From Coraliomargarita sinensis (GTDB lineage: Bacteria; Verrucomicrobiota; Verrucomicrobiia; Opitutales; Coraliomargaritaceae), in NCBI RefSeq assembly GCF_003185655.1, contig NZ_QHJQ01000013.1:21006-85005 (forward strand): DNA of 64,000 nucleotides, written 5' to 3'. The notes under the pieces are model-generated. The model was not told where the DNA came from and made no database searches. It was given only the letters and a program-made list of their open reading frames with translations. This document shows positions 17,465 to 28,800 of the stretch, one piece after another; positions within the stretch are counted from its first letter, which is position 1; each line of letters begins with the position of its first letter. Position numbers and translations under genes: made by a program.

Positions 17465-17504
17465 GGTCTTGGACGTTCGATGTTCCGCGTTCAATGTTGT
17501 TACC
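17465..17504. repeat. GTTCGATGTTC-type mini-repeat before the kinase-like gene
   Basis: The sequence holds GGACGTTCGATGTTC and CGCGTTCAATGTTG, tandem degenerate copies of a GTTC(G/A)ATGTT unit, immediately before the ATG at 17,505. It is similar in style to the other mini-repeats and argues that the open frame upstream of 17,505 is not coding. Confidence 0.5.
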
Positions 17505-18566
<1,062 letters not shown>

Positions 18567-18584
18567 GGCACCTACCATGGAGAA

Positions 18585-19343
18585 TCAAGGCAGGCCGAAG
18601 GTCGTGTAAAGATCGTAATCACTGGTGAATTTGGAATTGTAACCCGTTCTCGCCTTGGCTTTTAAAATCAGTTCGGGCGATCGCTCCCATGCCGTTTTGG
18701 AAGACTTCACTTTGACGATCTTACCACTCCGGTCGCGAAGCACGACAAGATAGCCGCCATACTCAAAACCGCCGTAGTCAGGGTCATACCTGCAGGCAAA
18801 ATTCTTACCCACCCAACGTGCTTTTTCTCCGGGTGGTACTTTTATAGTAAAGTCCTGTTTACTCAAAATTGCGTAGAGCCTGCCGCTCATGATCTCCCTG
18901 CCCACGACAACGGCCGTCCCTTTAATGTCTGTGTAAGTTTTATAGACTTCATCGCTGGTCAGAACCACCTCCGGCTCAAATCTAACCACACGGTCATCAA
19001 TGTCACCGTAGTTATTCTCGTCGTCATCACGCCCCCTTAAAAATGCGATCGACAACTTGGAGTCGGCCTGAATTTCGGCCTTGTCGATCAGTGTCTGCTG
19101 TTTTTTCACCCATGCGCGTATGTCCTTACGGTCATTCATAGAAAACATACTGAGGTCCACGTCCTTGAAGACGCGACCATCCCGGCGCTCGATCGTTACT
19201 TTCTCCAAGGTCGCTTCGACTATTTTGGCCTCAATCTTGGAACCGTCCTGGCTGGTAAAGGTGCGGTATTCGTCGTCCGCGTACCCTGTTAAGCTGGATA
19301 CAGCGAGCAATGCAGACAGGAATACTTTTCCGAAATTTTTCAT
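18585..19343 (-). CDS. Secreted SHD1-domain protein
   Basis: The 252-residue product has a signal peptide (MKNFGKVFLSALLAVSSLTGYA) and directly after it an SLA1-homology-1-like domain (about residues 25-85: YRTFTSQDGSKIEAKIVE, VTIERRDGRVFKDVDLSMFS, DRKDIRAWV). This domain is frequent in Planctomycetes and Verrucomicrobia, often in cell-envelope proteins of unknown function. The remaining part has a central segment with VVLTSDEVYKTYTDIKGTAVVVGREIMSG and a cysteine near CRYDPDYGG, with no family I can name. It is convergent with the kinase-like gene (18 bp apart). Confidence 0.72.
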   Translation of the reverse strand: MKNFGKVFLSALLAVSSLTGYADDEYRTFTSQDGSKIEAKIVEATLEKVTIERRDGRVFKDVDLSMFSMNDRKDIRAWVKKQQTLIDKAEIQADSKLSIAFLRGRDDDENNYGDIDDRVVRFEPEVVLTSDEVYKTYTDIKGTAVVVGREIMSGRLYAILSKQDFTIKVPPGEKARWVGKNFACRYDPDYGGFEYGGYLVVLRDRSGKIVKVKSSKTAWERSPELILKAKARTGYNSKFTSDYDLYTTFGLP

Positions 19344-19438
19344 TTCTAACTACAGTTTGCAAAAAGGCTGCCTGCATACAATTAAATTCAAGCTGTATGT
19401 GTCGTTTCGATAAAAACTTATCAGGAAAAATGTGAATA

Positions 19439-20686
19439 TTACTTCACGCCATAGGCCTTCCGCACTTCTTCGCCGATGATTGCAAGCCCGCGCTCGACCG
19501 TATCATCGGACATGGCATAGCTGATGCGCAGGCATTCGCGCTGGTGCGCCCAGTCCGGCTCGTCGAGACCCGGAAAGAAATCCTCCCCTGGAATCACAAG
19601 AACCCCTCTGGCTTTCAACCGTTCGTAGAGTTGGCGCGAGGTAATGGGCAGGTCGGGACACCAGAGCCAGAGAAAGAGCGCTCCCTCCGGTTCGTGAATG
19701 CGGCAGGGCAACCCTTCCAGATTGGCCTCCAAACGCTCCGAGGCATGCCCCACCTTGCGTTGGTAGTAAGGGCGGATCACTTCGTCACTCAGGAGGAATA
19801 GTTGCTGCTTCTGCAGCAACCTCAAGCCGATCTCCGGTCCCATCGAAGGCGTCGCCAGGCATTGAATCGTATTGGCCCGGCCGAGTGCCTTCACAATTTC
19901 CGGCTTGGCAATCACAATACCGGTGCGGGTGGCCGGCAAACCGAACTTTGAAAGACTCATGCAGAGAATGACATGTTCTTCCCAAAAGGGCTTGGCATCA
20001 TTGAACACGATACGGGGGAAAGGCAGCCCGTAGGCATTATCGAGGATAAGGGGGATGCCCGCTTTTTTCGTCAGTGCCGAGAGCTGTGACACCTCGTTGT
20101 CCGTGAGCACATTCCCGGTCGGGTTCGTCGGACGACTGAGACAAACTGCCGCCACGTCATCCTTCAGCTCGTAAGCCTCGGGATGCACCCGATATTTAAA
20201 GCGGAACTGCCCATGCAGCTCAATCTCGGGTCGGTGCGAGCGAAAGAGGCCGGGCCCCACGCCGATATCCCCGTACCCGATGTACTCCGGAACCAGGGGC
20301 AGGTGAATTTTGCGCCCCCTCCCCGCCAAAGCGTTGAAGAGCGTAAAGAACGAGGCCTGGGAGCCCGGGGAGAGAAAGATGTTCTCCGCAGTAATGGGCC
20401 AGCCGAAGCGGGCGTTCAATTCTGTGGCAAGCGCCTCCCGAAAGGCCGGGTGCCCGGCCGGCGGATCGTAATCGCCCAACATCCGGGAGCATAATACCGG
20501 ATCGTCCACGATCTCGCTCAACGTCTTTTGAATAATATCCTTAACCTCGGGGATATGGGCCGGGTTGCCGCCCCCCAGCATCAATGTGTTGGCATCCCGT
20601 TTGGCGAGAGCCTCGCCCAGGTCCTCCATCAGGTTGGAGATTCCGCTTTCACCGCAATACGCCTGTCCGAATTCACTTTTAATCAC
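19439..20686 (-). CDS. avtA: Valine-pyruvate aminotransferase
   Basis: This PLP enzyme transfers amino groups between valine or alanine and pyruvate or 2-oxoisovalerate. The match to E. coli AvtA runs through the chain: SGISNLMEDLGEAL, TLMLGGGNPAHIPE, LPLVPEYIGYGD, CLSRPTNPTGNV, LDNAYGLPFPRI, the PLP-lysine region CMSLSKFGLPATRTG, and EGALFLWLWCPDLPI. I place the start at the GTG at 20,686 since IKSEFGQAYCGESG then aligns with the N-terminus of AvtA; the frame is open to a TTG at 20,746, which is a weaker start. Length about 415 residues. It is divergent from the DUF1080 gene. Confidence 0.9.
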   Translation of the reverse strand: MIKSEFGQAYCGESGISNLMEDLGEALAKRDANTLMLGGGNPAHIPEVKDIIQKTLSEIVDDPVLCSRMLGDYDPPAGHPAFREALATELNARFGWPITAENIFLSPGSQASFFTLFNALAGRGRKIHLPLVPEYIGYGDIGVGPGLFRSHRPEIELHGQFRFKYRVHPEAYELKDDVAAVCLSRPTNPTGNVLTDNEVSQLSALTKKAGIPLILDNAYGLPFPRIVFNDAKPFWEEHVILCMSLSKFGLPATRTGIVIAKPEIVKALGRANTIQCLATPSMGPEIGLRLLQKQQLFLLSDEVIRPYYQRKVGHASERLEANLEGLPCRIHEPEGALFLWLWCPDLPITSRQLYERLKARGVLVIPGEDFFPGLDEPDWAHQRECLRISYAMSDDTVERGLAIIGEEVRKAYGVK

Positions 20687-20798
20687 AGGTGATGTATTAA
20701 CGCCTTCCCCCCGCTCTTTGCAGTCAAAAAGCGTGCAGTCCTTCAAAAATATCGCTTTCTTAGTTGATTCATCATCTCAGCCATCAAATTTGATCTCT

Positions 20799-21536
20799 AT
20801 GAAAAATATAATCATTGCTCTATTGCTCCCCACCCTCGCCCTTGCCGGCGAGACGATTTCACTTTTCAACGGCAAGGACCTGAGTGGCTGGACCATGGAC
20901 ATTCCCGCTCATGACAAAGCCGGCCCGGAAGACACGGCGACAATCGAGAACGGAGTGATCACCATCGACACCCACAAGGCAAAATGGTGGCTGTCCGTGC
21001 CTAGCTTTATTGTTCGCGACGGACTGCTGGTCAGTTTGGGCAAGCAAGGCGGCCATCTCATCACGGAGAAAGCATACTCTGACTACGAACTGGTCGTCGA
21101 ATACCGCTTCAGTAAAACGCCCGGAAATTGCGGCGTGCTCGTACATGCTTCGACGCCACGTTGCCTGTACAAAATGTTTCCCAAATCCATCGAGGTGCAA
21201 ATGATGCATGAGAATGCCGGCGACTTTTGGGTGATCTGTGAAGATATCGAAGTGCCTAACATGGAGGAACGTCGACCACGCAAAGAAGACCAGAAATTTG
21301 GCGGTAAAGCGGGCGATGCGCGCCAGATCCTGAAGCTCACCGACGCGGAAAATCCACTGGGCGAATGGAACACCATGAAGATCGTCTGCAAAGGCGATGA
21401 GATCATTGTCCACGTCAATGATGTACTGGTAAACCACGGCTTCAACAGCACCGCCACCTCCGGCAAGATCGCCCTGCAGGCCGAAGGCTCGGAAGTGGAG
21501 TTCCGCAAAGTGGAACTGACCCCGCTATCGAAGTGA
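20799..21536 (+). CDS. DUF1080 (3-keto-disaccharide hydrolase-type) secreted protein
   Basis: The start at 20,799 gives a signal peptide (MKNIIIALLLPTLALAGE) immediately followed by the family opening SLFNGKDLSGWTM. The ~245-residue beta-sandwich domain (DUF1080, LamG-like fold) shows FRKVELTPL at its end and GNCGVLVHASTPRC, PKSIEVQMMHENAGDFW and WNTMKIVCKGDEIIVHVNDVLV in the middle. DUF1080 proteins are very abundant in Verrucomicrobia and Planctomycetes and some hydrolyse 3-keto-glycosides. The Gfo/Idh/MocA oxidoreductase in the same cluster would fit a 3-keto sugar route; this link is inference. Confidence 0.87.
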   Translation: MKNIIIALLLPTLALAGETISLFNGKDLSGWTMDIPAHDKAGPEDTATIENGVITIDTHKAKWWLSVPSFIVRDGLLVSLGKQGGHLITEKAYSDYELVVEYRFSKTPGNCGVLVHASTPRCLYKMFPKSIEVQMMHENAGDFWVICEDIEVPNMEERRPRKEDQKFGGKAGDARQILKLTDAENPLGEWNTMKIVCKGDEIIVHVNDVLVNHGFNSTATSGKIALQAEGSEVEFRKVELTPLSK

Positions 21537-21615
21537 CTCATAACGAGTCACCCTCGTCTGAAGGACTCGGCCGCTTCCCTGGCTGGCCTTACCCTAAACC
21601 GGGACAACTTACCTC

Positions 21616-23088
21616 ATGATCGCTATGCTTTTCCCCATGAATCGACTTCGCCTGCTGCTCATTGTACTCCTGTTTTCGTTCTCATGTCAGGTCGGTCAGG
21701 CCAATGTAGGAACACCCGCAGCCAAGCTGTGTGCCCCGATCTTCAACGATCATGCGGTCTTCCAACAGGGAGAGGCCATCCCCGTCTGGGGCTCGGCCCC
21801 GGCTGGCGCTTTGATCTCGGTTGAATTCAATGATGCCACGGTCACGACCCGTGCGGCTCCGGATGGCAGCTGGCAGCTCGAGCTCCCGCCCATGCCAGCG
21901 GACAAACTCGACCACTTGGACCAGTTTCCGGAAGGCAGAACCCTGACGGTGACCTCCGACAAAGGACCGGCACGCAAGCAGATCTTTCACAACATTCTGA
22001 TCGGCGAGGTTTGGCTGTGCTCCGGCCAGTCGAATATGGCTGGCAAAGTGCGTAATAACCGCAAAAAGCAAAATCCCGATGACGACCTGACACAGCTGCA
22101 AATGCCTGCCCTTCGCCAATATCGCAGTGACACGGGATGGATCTCCGCCACCCCAGAAGAGGTCCGGGAATTCAGCCGCGTGGGTGTGACCTTTGGGCGT
22201 AAACTCCAGCAGGAACTGAACGTCCCGGTCGGCCTGCTGTTTGGCGCCGTTGGCGGCACGAAAATCGAGACCTGGATCCGGCCGGACGCCGGCGTGGATA
22301 CCAGCGCCAAACATGCCCCCGGAAGCAACTACCGCAAACACATCGATCCAATCGCCGGCTATGGCTTGAAAGGAATTCTCTGGTATCAGGGTGAGGGCAA
22401 TGCGAGCGACGGCTTCGCTTATTTCGATAAGCTGAAAAGCCTGATCGATGGCTGGCGCACCGTCTGGAGCAATCAGGCTCTCCCCTTTCTCATCGTGCAA
22501 CTGGCCGGGATCGGTCAGTCCGATGCCGAACAGCCCGCCATGGGCGATGGCCGCGCCGCAATCCGTGAAGCCCAGTTTCAAGCCATGAAGCAGTTTCAAA
22601 ATGTCGGACTGGCCACCGCGATCGACATCGGCGGCCCCGGCGAGCATCCACCCAACAAGACGGATATTGGCATCCGTCTGGCACACTGGGCCCTGCACCA
22701 TAACTATGCCAGGGAAACCATTGCCGCCAGCGGCCCGATCTTCAAGGGCTTTGAACGCAAGGATTCCGCCATGGTGATTCACTTCGAAAACGCCGAAGGT
22801 CTTATGCTCGGCCGCAAAGATACTTACGACCCGGTCCAAGCGGTCCCGGAAGGCACTCCGCTGCCCTGGCTCTCGATTCAGGACCAAAAGGGCAATTGGC
22901 ACTGGGCGGAATCGCGAATCCTAGGAGAAACCCTCGTCGTGCAGCATCCCGACGTTTCGAATCCTAAGGCGGTGCGTTACGCCTGGACCAACAACCCGAA
23001 TCATCCCGTCGGCCCTTACCTCTACAACCAGTACGGCCTACCGGCTTTCCCATTCACTACTGAATCTTGGTCTTCCCTTCTGGATTAG
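21616..23088 (+). CDS. Sialate O-acetylesterase-type SGNH esterase (SASA family)
   Basis: The 490-residue product has a signal peptide in its first 35 residues and an N-terminal beta domain (APIFNDHAVFQQGEAIPVWGSAPAGALISVEF). The catalytic domain holds the nucleophile in CSGQSNMAGKV, GAVGGTKIETWI, ILWYQGEGNASDGF and the His in GGPGEHPPNKTDIGIRLAHWAL. It should remove acetyl esters from sugars, such as acetylated polysaccharides; true sialate activity cannot be read from the sequence. An ATG at 21,637 is an alternative start. It follows the DUF1080 gene after 79 bp and starts a run of plus-strand carbohydrate genes. Confidence 0.88.
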   Translation: MIAMLFPMNRLRLLLIVLLFSFSCQVGQANVGTPAAKLCAPIFNDHAVFQQGEAIPVWGSAPAGALISVEFNDATVTTRAAPDGSWQLELPPMPADKLDHLDQFPEGRTLTVTSDKGPARKQIFHNILIGEVWLCSGQSNMAGKVRNNRKKQNPDDDLTQLQMPALRQYRSDTGWISATPEEVREFSRVGVTFGRKLQQELNVPVGLLFGAVGGTKIETWIRPDAGVDTSAKHAPGSNYRKHIDPIAGYGLKGILWYQGEGNASDGFAYFDKLKSLIDGWRTVWSNQALPFLIVQLAGIGQSDAEQPAMGDGRAAIREAQFQAMKQFQNVGLATAIDIGGPGEHPPNKTDIGIRLAHWALHHNYARETIAASGPIFKGFERKDSAMVIHFENAEGLMLGRKDTYDPVQAVPEGTPLPWLSIQDQKGNWHWAESRILGETLVVQHPDVSNPKAVRYAWTNNPNHPVGPYLYNQYGLPAFPFTTESWSSLLD

Positions 23089-23133
23089 GCGTCTGCAGCA
23101 AACCCGCATATCTGATACCTCCAACTTCTTAAC

Positions 23134-24138
23134 ATGATGAAGTGCGTTATCAGCAAAAGCTTCCGGGCTACCATCGCTCTGTTTTTAGCCCATGCACTCG
23201 AGGCTGAGATTGCCGTCCTCCAAAACGGCCAGCAGCTTCGTGTCGAAATCGATGGTGAGCTTTTTACCGAATATCGCACCGAGCGCCATGTCCCTTGCCT
23301 CTACCCCTTGCTGAGTCCGGACGGCACCCACCTCACCCGGCGATATCCGTTTGCGGAAAATATCGTAGGAGAGGCCTCCGACCATCCGCATCACATTGGC
23401 TTCTGGTTCGCACATGGTGATGTCAACGGCTACGATTTCTGGCATGGAAGGAACGGAGAAAGGATCACGACTTCCAGAGTTCAACATGGGAGCGTCGACA
23501 AGGGTCCTGAAGGCTCACGTGTTCGTTTTTCCGCAGACTTGGATTGGATCGCAGGCCGTAAGAAGTTACTCACCGAGAGGCGTGTTTACACGATTATCGA
23601 AAAGGGTAGCGATCGGATCATCGATGTCACCTGTCACTTGAAAGCGACGGAAACCGAGCTTGTCTTTGGCGATACCAAGGAAGGCAGCTTCGCCCTTCGA
23701 TTAACGCCGACTTTGCGCCTCAAGGGGGAAGTCGCACGAGGAGCCATCACCAACAGCGAGGGCGCCCAGGGCCGCGACGCCTGGGGGCAGCGCGCCCGAT
23801 GGGTCGCCTACCACGGCCCCGATTCGGCCGGCACGGCGACTGTCGTAGCCATTTTTGACCATCCAGAAAACCTGCGGCACCCTACCTGGTGGCACGCCCG
23901 CGACTACGGACTCTTAACCGCAAACCCCTTCGGCCCGAAGGCCTTTGGCGACGACACATTTACAAACAAGGGAGACTTTATCCTGAAAGAATCCGAGACG
24001 CTGACGCTCCGATACCGGTTGGTCCTGCATCAAGGCAATCTTCATTCAGCAGAGCTGAATGAGCGCTGGAACGAATTCACCAGAAACCGCCCGGGCCAAT
24101 CCGATCAAGTTCAAGTTGAAAACAATTCAGCCCCCTGA
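23134..24138 (+). CDS. DUF6807 (PmoA-like) protein
   Basis: The product is 334 residues with a weak N-terminal hydrophobic stretch (FRATIALFLAHALEAEI) that may be a signal. The family signature is clear: YPFAENIVGEASDHPHHIGFWFAHGDVNGYDFWH, split by the conserved DHPHH motif, and later FGDTKEGSFALRLTP and WVAYHGP. This family is annotated PmoA/DUF6807 and is very common near glycoside-degradation genes in PVC bacteria. The name PmoA comes from early annotation and should not be read as methane oxidation. Function unknown; perhaps a sugar-modifying enzyme. Confidence 0.8.
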   Translation: MMKCVISKSFRATIALFLAHALEAEIAVLQNGQQLRVEIDGELFTEYRTERHVPCLYPLLSPDGTHLTRRYPFAENIVGEASDHPHHIGFWFAHGDVNGYDFWHGRNGERITTSRVQHGSVDKGPEGSRVRFSADLDWIAGRKKLLTERRVYTIIEKGSDRIIDVTCHLKATETELVFGDTKEGSFALRLTPTLRLKGEVARGAITNSEGAQGRDAWGQRARWVAYHGPDSAGTATVVAIFDHPENLRHPTWWHARDYGLLTANPFGPKAFGDDTFTNKGDFILKESETLTLRYRLVLHQGNLHSAELNERWNEFTRNRPGQSDQVQVENNSAP

Positions 24139-24311
24139 AGAAATCTATCTCAGAAAATGCCGGCGGTAGCGCCTTTTTCCAGCTTCCTCCTTGCATCGGA
24201 AAAAAACCTCCGAAAAATGCCCGTTTTTAACAGGGAGTACTGAACAAATCGCCCCCACCGCTTTCATAAAAACACGTCCAACCTGAATTTTAACTGTCAG
24301 ATCAAGCAATT

Positions 24312-25727
24312 ATGAACCCCATATCACGTCGTCAATTCGTCAAAGGCCTCACCGCTGCCGGTGCCGCCTCCACACTAAGCTTTCCGAGCATCATTCGTGC
24401 TCAGGGCCTGAATGAAAAACTTCAAGTCGGCTTCGTCGCGGTTGGCGGCCGCGCCCACGCCCACACCCAGGCCTGTCATCAGCATGGGCTTCATTGTGTG
24501 GCCTTCGCCGAAGTTGACAAACGGCGCTGGGGTGGCGTGCTCGAGAAAGAAGGTTGGGAAAAAGCCACCGGCTACACCGATTGGCGGGAAATGTTCAAGA
24601 ACCACGGCGATGAGCTCGACGTGGTCTTCGTCACAACGCCGGACCACACACACTTTGCGCCGTCGATGACAGCGGTTTCCATGGGCATTCACTGTTACAC
24701 GGAAAAACCGCTGACCTGGTCGGTTAAGGAGGCCCAACTCCTCACCGCAGCCTATAAAGCCAACCCGAAGGTGGTCACCCAAATGGGTAATCAAGGCCAC
24801 TCCATGCAGGGCTGGCGCCTCGCTTACGAATACATCAAGGCTGATGCCATCGGCGACGTCACCGAGTTCCACACCTGGACCAACCGGCCGGTCTGGCCGC
24901 AGGGCGGTGACCGCAAATCAGGTTCCGATCCGGTGCCGGATCATCTCGACTGGGATGCGTGGGTCGGCCCCGCTCCGATGCGTCCCTACCTGGCACCCGA
25001 CCGTTGGGTCGACACGGAGGGTGAGACGCGCAGGCGATCTTACTATCATCCATTTGCCTGGCGTGGGATCGTCGATTTCGGATCCGGCGCGTTGGGCGAC
25101 ATGGCCTGCCACACTACGGACGGTATTTACGCCATCATGAATCCCGGTTACGCCGCAACCGCGGAACCGCTGGAAATGACCGGCCCGGTCACCGACCAAT
25201 ATCCGGCGGGCATGAAGGTCAAGGCCACGTACCGGGCAACCAAGGACCGTCCCGGATTTGCCACTTACTGGTATGAAGGCAAAAAGGCCGACGGCACCCG
25301 CTTCAAACCGGATACCCCGGAGGAACTTCTCTCCGAAGGGCGCGAGCTTCCCTTTACCGGCAACCTCGTCGTTGGCACCAAAGGCAAGATGCTTGTCACC
25401 GGTGACTACTGGAACGGCCCACAACTGATCCCGTCGTCGCGCCGTGCTGAATTCGGCAGACCCCCGCAGTTACTCGAGCGCTCTCCGGGTCACCACAAGG
25501 AGTTCATCATGGCTTGCAAGGGCGAGAAGCCGCGTGAATTCAGCCAGTCGAACTTTAGCTATTCCGGCCCGATGACGGCCAACATCCAACTTGGCAACCT
25601 CTGTGCCCGCGCCGGCAAAAAGCTCGAACTGAATGAAGAAGGCGTCATCACCAACGACCCGAGCATCAACGAACTCGCCTGGAGAGAACCGCGCGAGGGC
25701 TGGGGCCCGCTGGTGCAGAAGATTTAA
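24312..25727 (+). CDS. Tat-exported Gfo/Idh/MocA-family oxidoreductase
   Basis: The 471-residue product opens with a twin-arginine signal (SRRQFVKGLTAAGAASTLSF) and then an NAD(P)-binding Rossmann domain (LQVGFVAVGGRAHAH; the usual GxGxxG reads VGGRAH). HCYTEKPLTWSVKEAQ is the family EKPxa motif with the catalytic lysine, and VTQMGNQGHSMQGWR follows. The C-terminal domain has WRGIVDFGSGALGDMACHT, typical of the large PVC expansion of periplasmic Gfo/Idh/MocA proteins. It likely oxidises or reduces sugars, or splits glycosides through a keto intermediate, together with the DUF1080 and DUF6807 proteins upstream. A strong hairpin follows. Confidence 0.88.
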   Translation: MNPISRRQFVKGLTAAGAASTLSFPSIIRAQGLNEKLQVGFVAVGGRAHAHTQACHQHGLHCVAFAEVDKRRWGGVLEKEGWEKATGYTDWREMFKNHGDELDVVFVTTPDHTHFAPSMTAVSMGIHCYTEKPLTWSVKEAQLLTAAYKANPKVVTQMGNQGHSMQGWRLAYEYIKADAIGDVTEFHTWTNRPVWPQGGDRKSGSDPVPDHLDWDAWVGPAPMRPYLAPDRWVDTEGETRRRSYYHPFAWRGIVDFGSGALGDMACHTTDGIYAIMNPGYAATAEPLEMTGPVTDQYPAGMKVKATYRATKDRPGFATYWYEGKKADGTRFKPDTPEELLSEGRELPFTGNLVVGTKGKMLVTGDYWNGPQLIPSSRRAEFGRPPQLLERSPGHHKEFIMACKGEKPREFSQSNFSYSGPMTANIQLGNLCARAGKKLELNEEGVITNDPSINELAWREPREGWGPLVQKI

Positions 25728-25742
25728 TCAAGATCCCATCTA

Positions 25743-25800
25743 CTCCGGCGCAGCGCCGGATACGTGCATCGCCCCCGGCTCCTGTCCGGGGGCGATTTGT
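25743..25800 (+). terminator. Double hairpin, probable bidirectional terminator
   Basis: A short palindrome (TCCGGC...GCCGGA, 25,743-25,760) is followed by a perfect 11-bp stem ATCGCCCCCGG/CCGGGGGCGAT (25,768-25,778 and 25,786-25,796) with a 7-base loop and TTTGTTTG. It separates the convergent oxidoreductase and giant protease genes. Confidence 0.8.
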
Positions 25801-25858
25801 TTGGGGCCAATACAATGCCGGGGCACTGCACTGAATCCGCCAATCGGCCAATTCCGGT

Positions 25859-28800
25859 TCAGGGAGCGACCACGACGACCAGTCGCATAAACATTCTGGC
25901 GTCGCTGGCCAAATCGCGGTGCACCTTCACCTCAACCTGGTCAACATTGTCACCGTAGTGATCATCTCTTTCGGTAATGATCACATTCGAACCATCGTGC
26001 ACAGCAGTCGTCCAGGAGTTCAAATTGCTCCCGTATTTCGCTTCAATCGTTGTATTCGTATCTTCGTGAGCCGCATCTGCCCGGCGATAGATGTAAATGA
26101 AGTAATTCGTTTCGCTCACGTTATCGCTGGTCGGAAGCAAGGCCGTCACATCTTCAGACGGATCGCCTGCGCCCAGCACCCAGGCGATGCTGTCTTCGGT
26201 GCCGTCACCATTACTGTCGTTATCGGGCTGACTGCCCTCACCTGCCCAGCTTTCAAAAGGGCTTAAAACAAGAATGGATACCGTTGCCGTATTTGAACCG
26301 GCAGTTCCATCGTTGGCCGTGAAAGTGAAACTGTCGCTGCCGGTAAAATCCGGAGCCGGCGTGTAAATCAGGTTTGGCGCGGTTCCGCTAAGCGTGCCGT
26401 TGCCGGGTGGAGTCTCGATCGTGTAGCTTAGCGAATCGTCATTCGCATCACTGGCTGAGAGCGTGATTTCAAGTGCCACGTTCTCGATCGTGCTTACGGA
26501 TTGATCGTTGGCCACCGGAACGTTGTTGACCTCCCATTGTGCATAAAGCGTCACATCATCCGTTATATTGAAGGAATCCTCGGCAATATAACCCGTGCCA
26601 CTACCGTCACTGGCCGTGTTCCAGCCTCCGAAAGTAAAACCCTCGCGCTCAAGTGAACCGGTATTACCCAGCACCGTAACGGAATCATTCAGCGCGTAGG
26701 CATTACCATCCACAGGTACCGAACCTGAGTCGCTGCCATTGCCATCGTAGGTCACGCTGTAGCTACTACTGACCACTTGACCCACCACACTTTCGTAAGT
26801 TGCACCAAAGCGAATTTCATCAATGAAGTGATTTGGGTCGGCCGCCTTGGTCCCCACTGAGATCGTATCAAACAGCGACTGATCGATATTATCCACCGTC
26901 GTGTAACTGGAAACCGGAGATCCCAAGTTCAGGTCCGTCGGTACCTTGTAAATTTCGATCGTATCTGAAGCGGCGCCCCAGGTGATCTTACCGACGACCA
27001 GATAAAGTGTTTCCGGAGCCGCACTGTTCTCTGCATTGTCACTACTACGAGTCAGGCTGGGGGCCCAGTGGCAAGCCCGCAGTTGATTATTCTTGAAGGT
27101 AAAGCCAAGCGCGCCACCGGAGTTTTGGATGGGTATATTGTTGCCGCTGTTAAGACTTTCCGAACCGAATGCGAATCCGAAGTCGCCGTTGGTCGCGATG
27201 TCACTTCCGGTCTGAACAAGGACACTGAACCAGAGACTCACACCGTCTTCGAGTAGCCCTGCGTCGCTGAGCGATGTGCCGGTGGCAACGCCCCCATTCT
27301 GGTTGCTGAAGGAAACCTTGTTGCCGGTGGCCGTTGGGAGGTCGCCGTAATCAAGAGAACCTGCGACGACGGAGGCACTGCCACTCCAGGTTCCGCTCAA
27401 GCCGAAACCGGACGTATTCCCGTTAAGGGTGCTGTCTGAATCAGTAAACGGTTCGTAGATGACGGTAGGACCGGAAGCCCACTGCGCATACAATGTAATA
27501 TTTTCTTCAACGCTGTAGGTTGCTCCGCCCGCATAGGGGGTACCGGAACCGTCAGAGGCCGTATTCCAACCGTCGAAATCATAGCCGGTGCGGGTTAAAC
27601 TACCCTGATCGGAAAGGGTTAAGTCCGTATTGAAAATCTTGGTCTGCTCGGCCGGGGCGCTGCCCCCGTCGTTGCCGTTGCCGTCATAAGACACAATCGA
27701 TTCGTTGTCGGCGTTACTTAAGCTGACATCCGCCGGATCGATACCGTCGTAGTCACTATCCGTGCTGGAGGCTACCGCCGTTACGACATCATAGTTTTGC
27801 TCGCCATCGGCTTCCGCATCGTCGGTGCCGGTAACTGTGACGGTTTGCGGGCTATCCCAGTCCGTTGTTCCGAAAGTCAGGCTGGACGGACTGACGGTAC
27901 CCTCCCCGGCATCCGAAGAGGAAAGCCCAATGGTGACGTCGGCAGTCGGCTGTGTCCCCAGAGCCACCGAGAAAGTCGCCGTAGTGCCATGTTCAGAGGT
28001 ATCTCCGCTGATCGCTCCCACGATAATTCCGGGAATATCGTCGTTGGAGCAAGTCACGGCGACGGTCTGCTCGCTGAGGGTATCGTAGGCATCCTCGCTC
28101 TGTGCGTCATCGACCGTGACACTTACAGTCGCGGCATCTTCCGTGGTCAGGGAATCGTCCACACCGGTGATCGTGACAGTTTGCGGTACATCCCAATTGG
28201 AACTGGTAAAGCTCAAACTGGCTGGCGAAACAGTCACTTCCCCTTCGTCCGATGAAGAGACATCAAAGACCACATCGGACGCCGGCTGCGAATCCAGAAC
28301 CACCGTAAAGCTGTCGGTCCCGCCATCTTCATTCACGATCGCAGTGGATTGGCTTAAGGTAAAGCCGGCCACGTTGGCGGACCATTGTGCATAGAGCGTT
28401 GTATCGCCACTGATCGTGAACGATGCGCCGGGCGAATAAGCAGCGCCGGTCCCGTCATCAGCTGTGTTCCAATCGTTGAAAGTATACCCGGTCCGGACCA
28501 GCGAACCGCTGTTACCGAGAACAACCACGGTGGCACCACCACTGTAAGGACTGAGGGAATCGACAGGGGCCGTACCGCCGGTGTTGCCGTTACCATCATA
28601 ATCGACCGGGTAACTGACCGGGGCGATCACGCCTTCACCGGATACGGTAAAAGTGTAGGCATCTTCGTCGGAATCATCATTCGCAATCGTGACCACAGCC
28701 GTGCGTATCCCGGCAGAACCGGGAGTAAAGGTCACCTCGAAAGTCGTGGAATCCCCCGGAATTACCGTGGAGGCCGGCTCGCTGGTGATGGAGAAATCTT

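Noticed and set aside
21682..22902. Long antisense frame (406 codons) opposite the sialate esterase gene
   Set aside because: It is a codon-bias shadow: the plus-strand gene has family motifs over its full length, and the antisense product has none. The same holds for long antisense frames at 1,150-1,866, 2,994-3,722, 42,237-43,904, 49,288-50,316 and 51,377-52,600.
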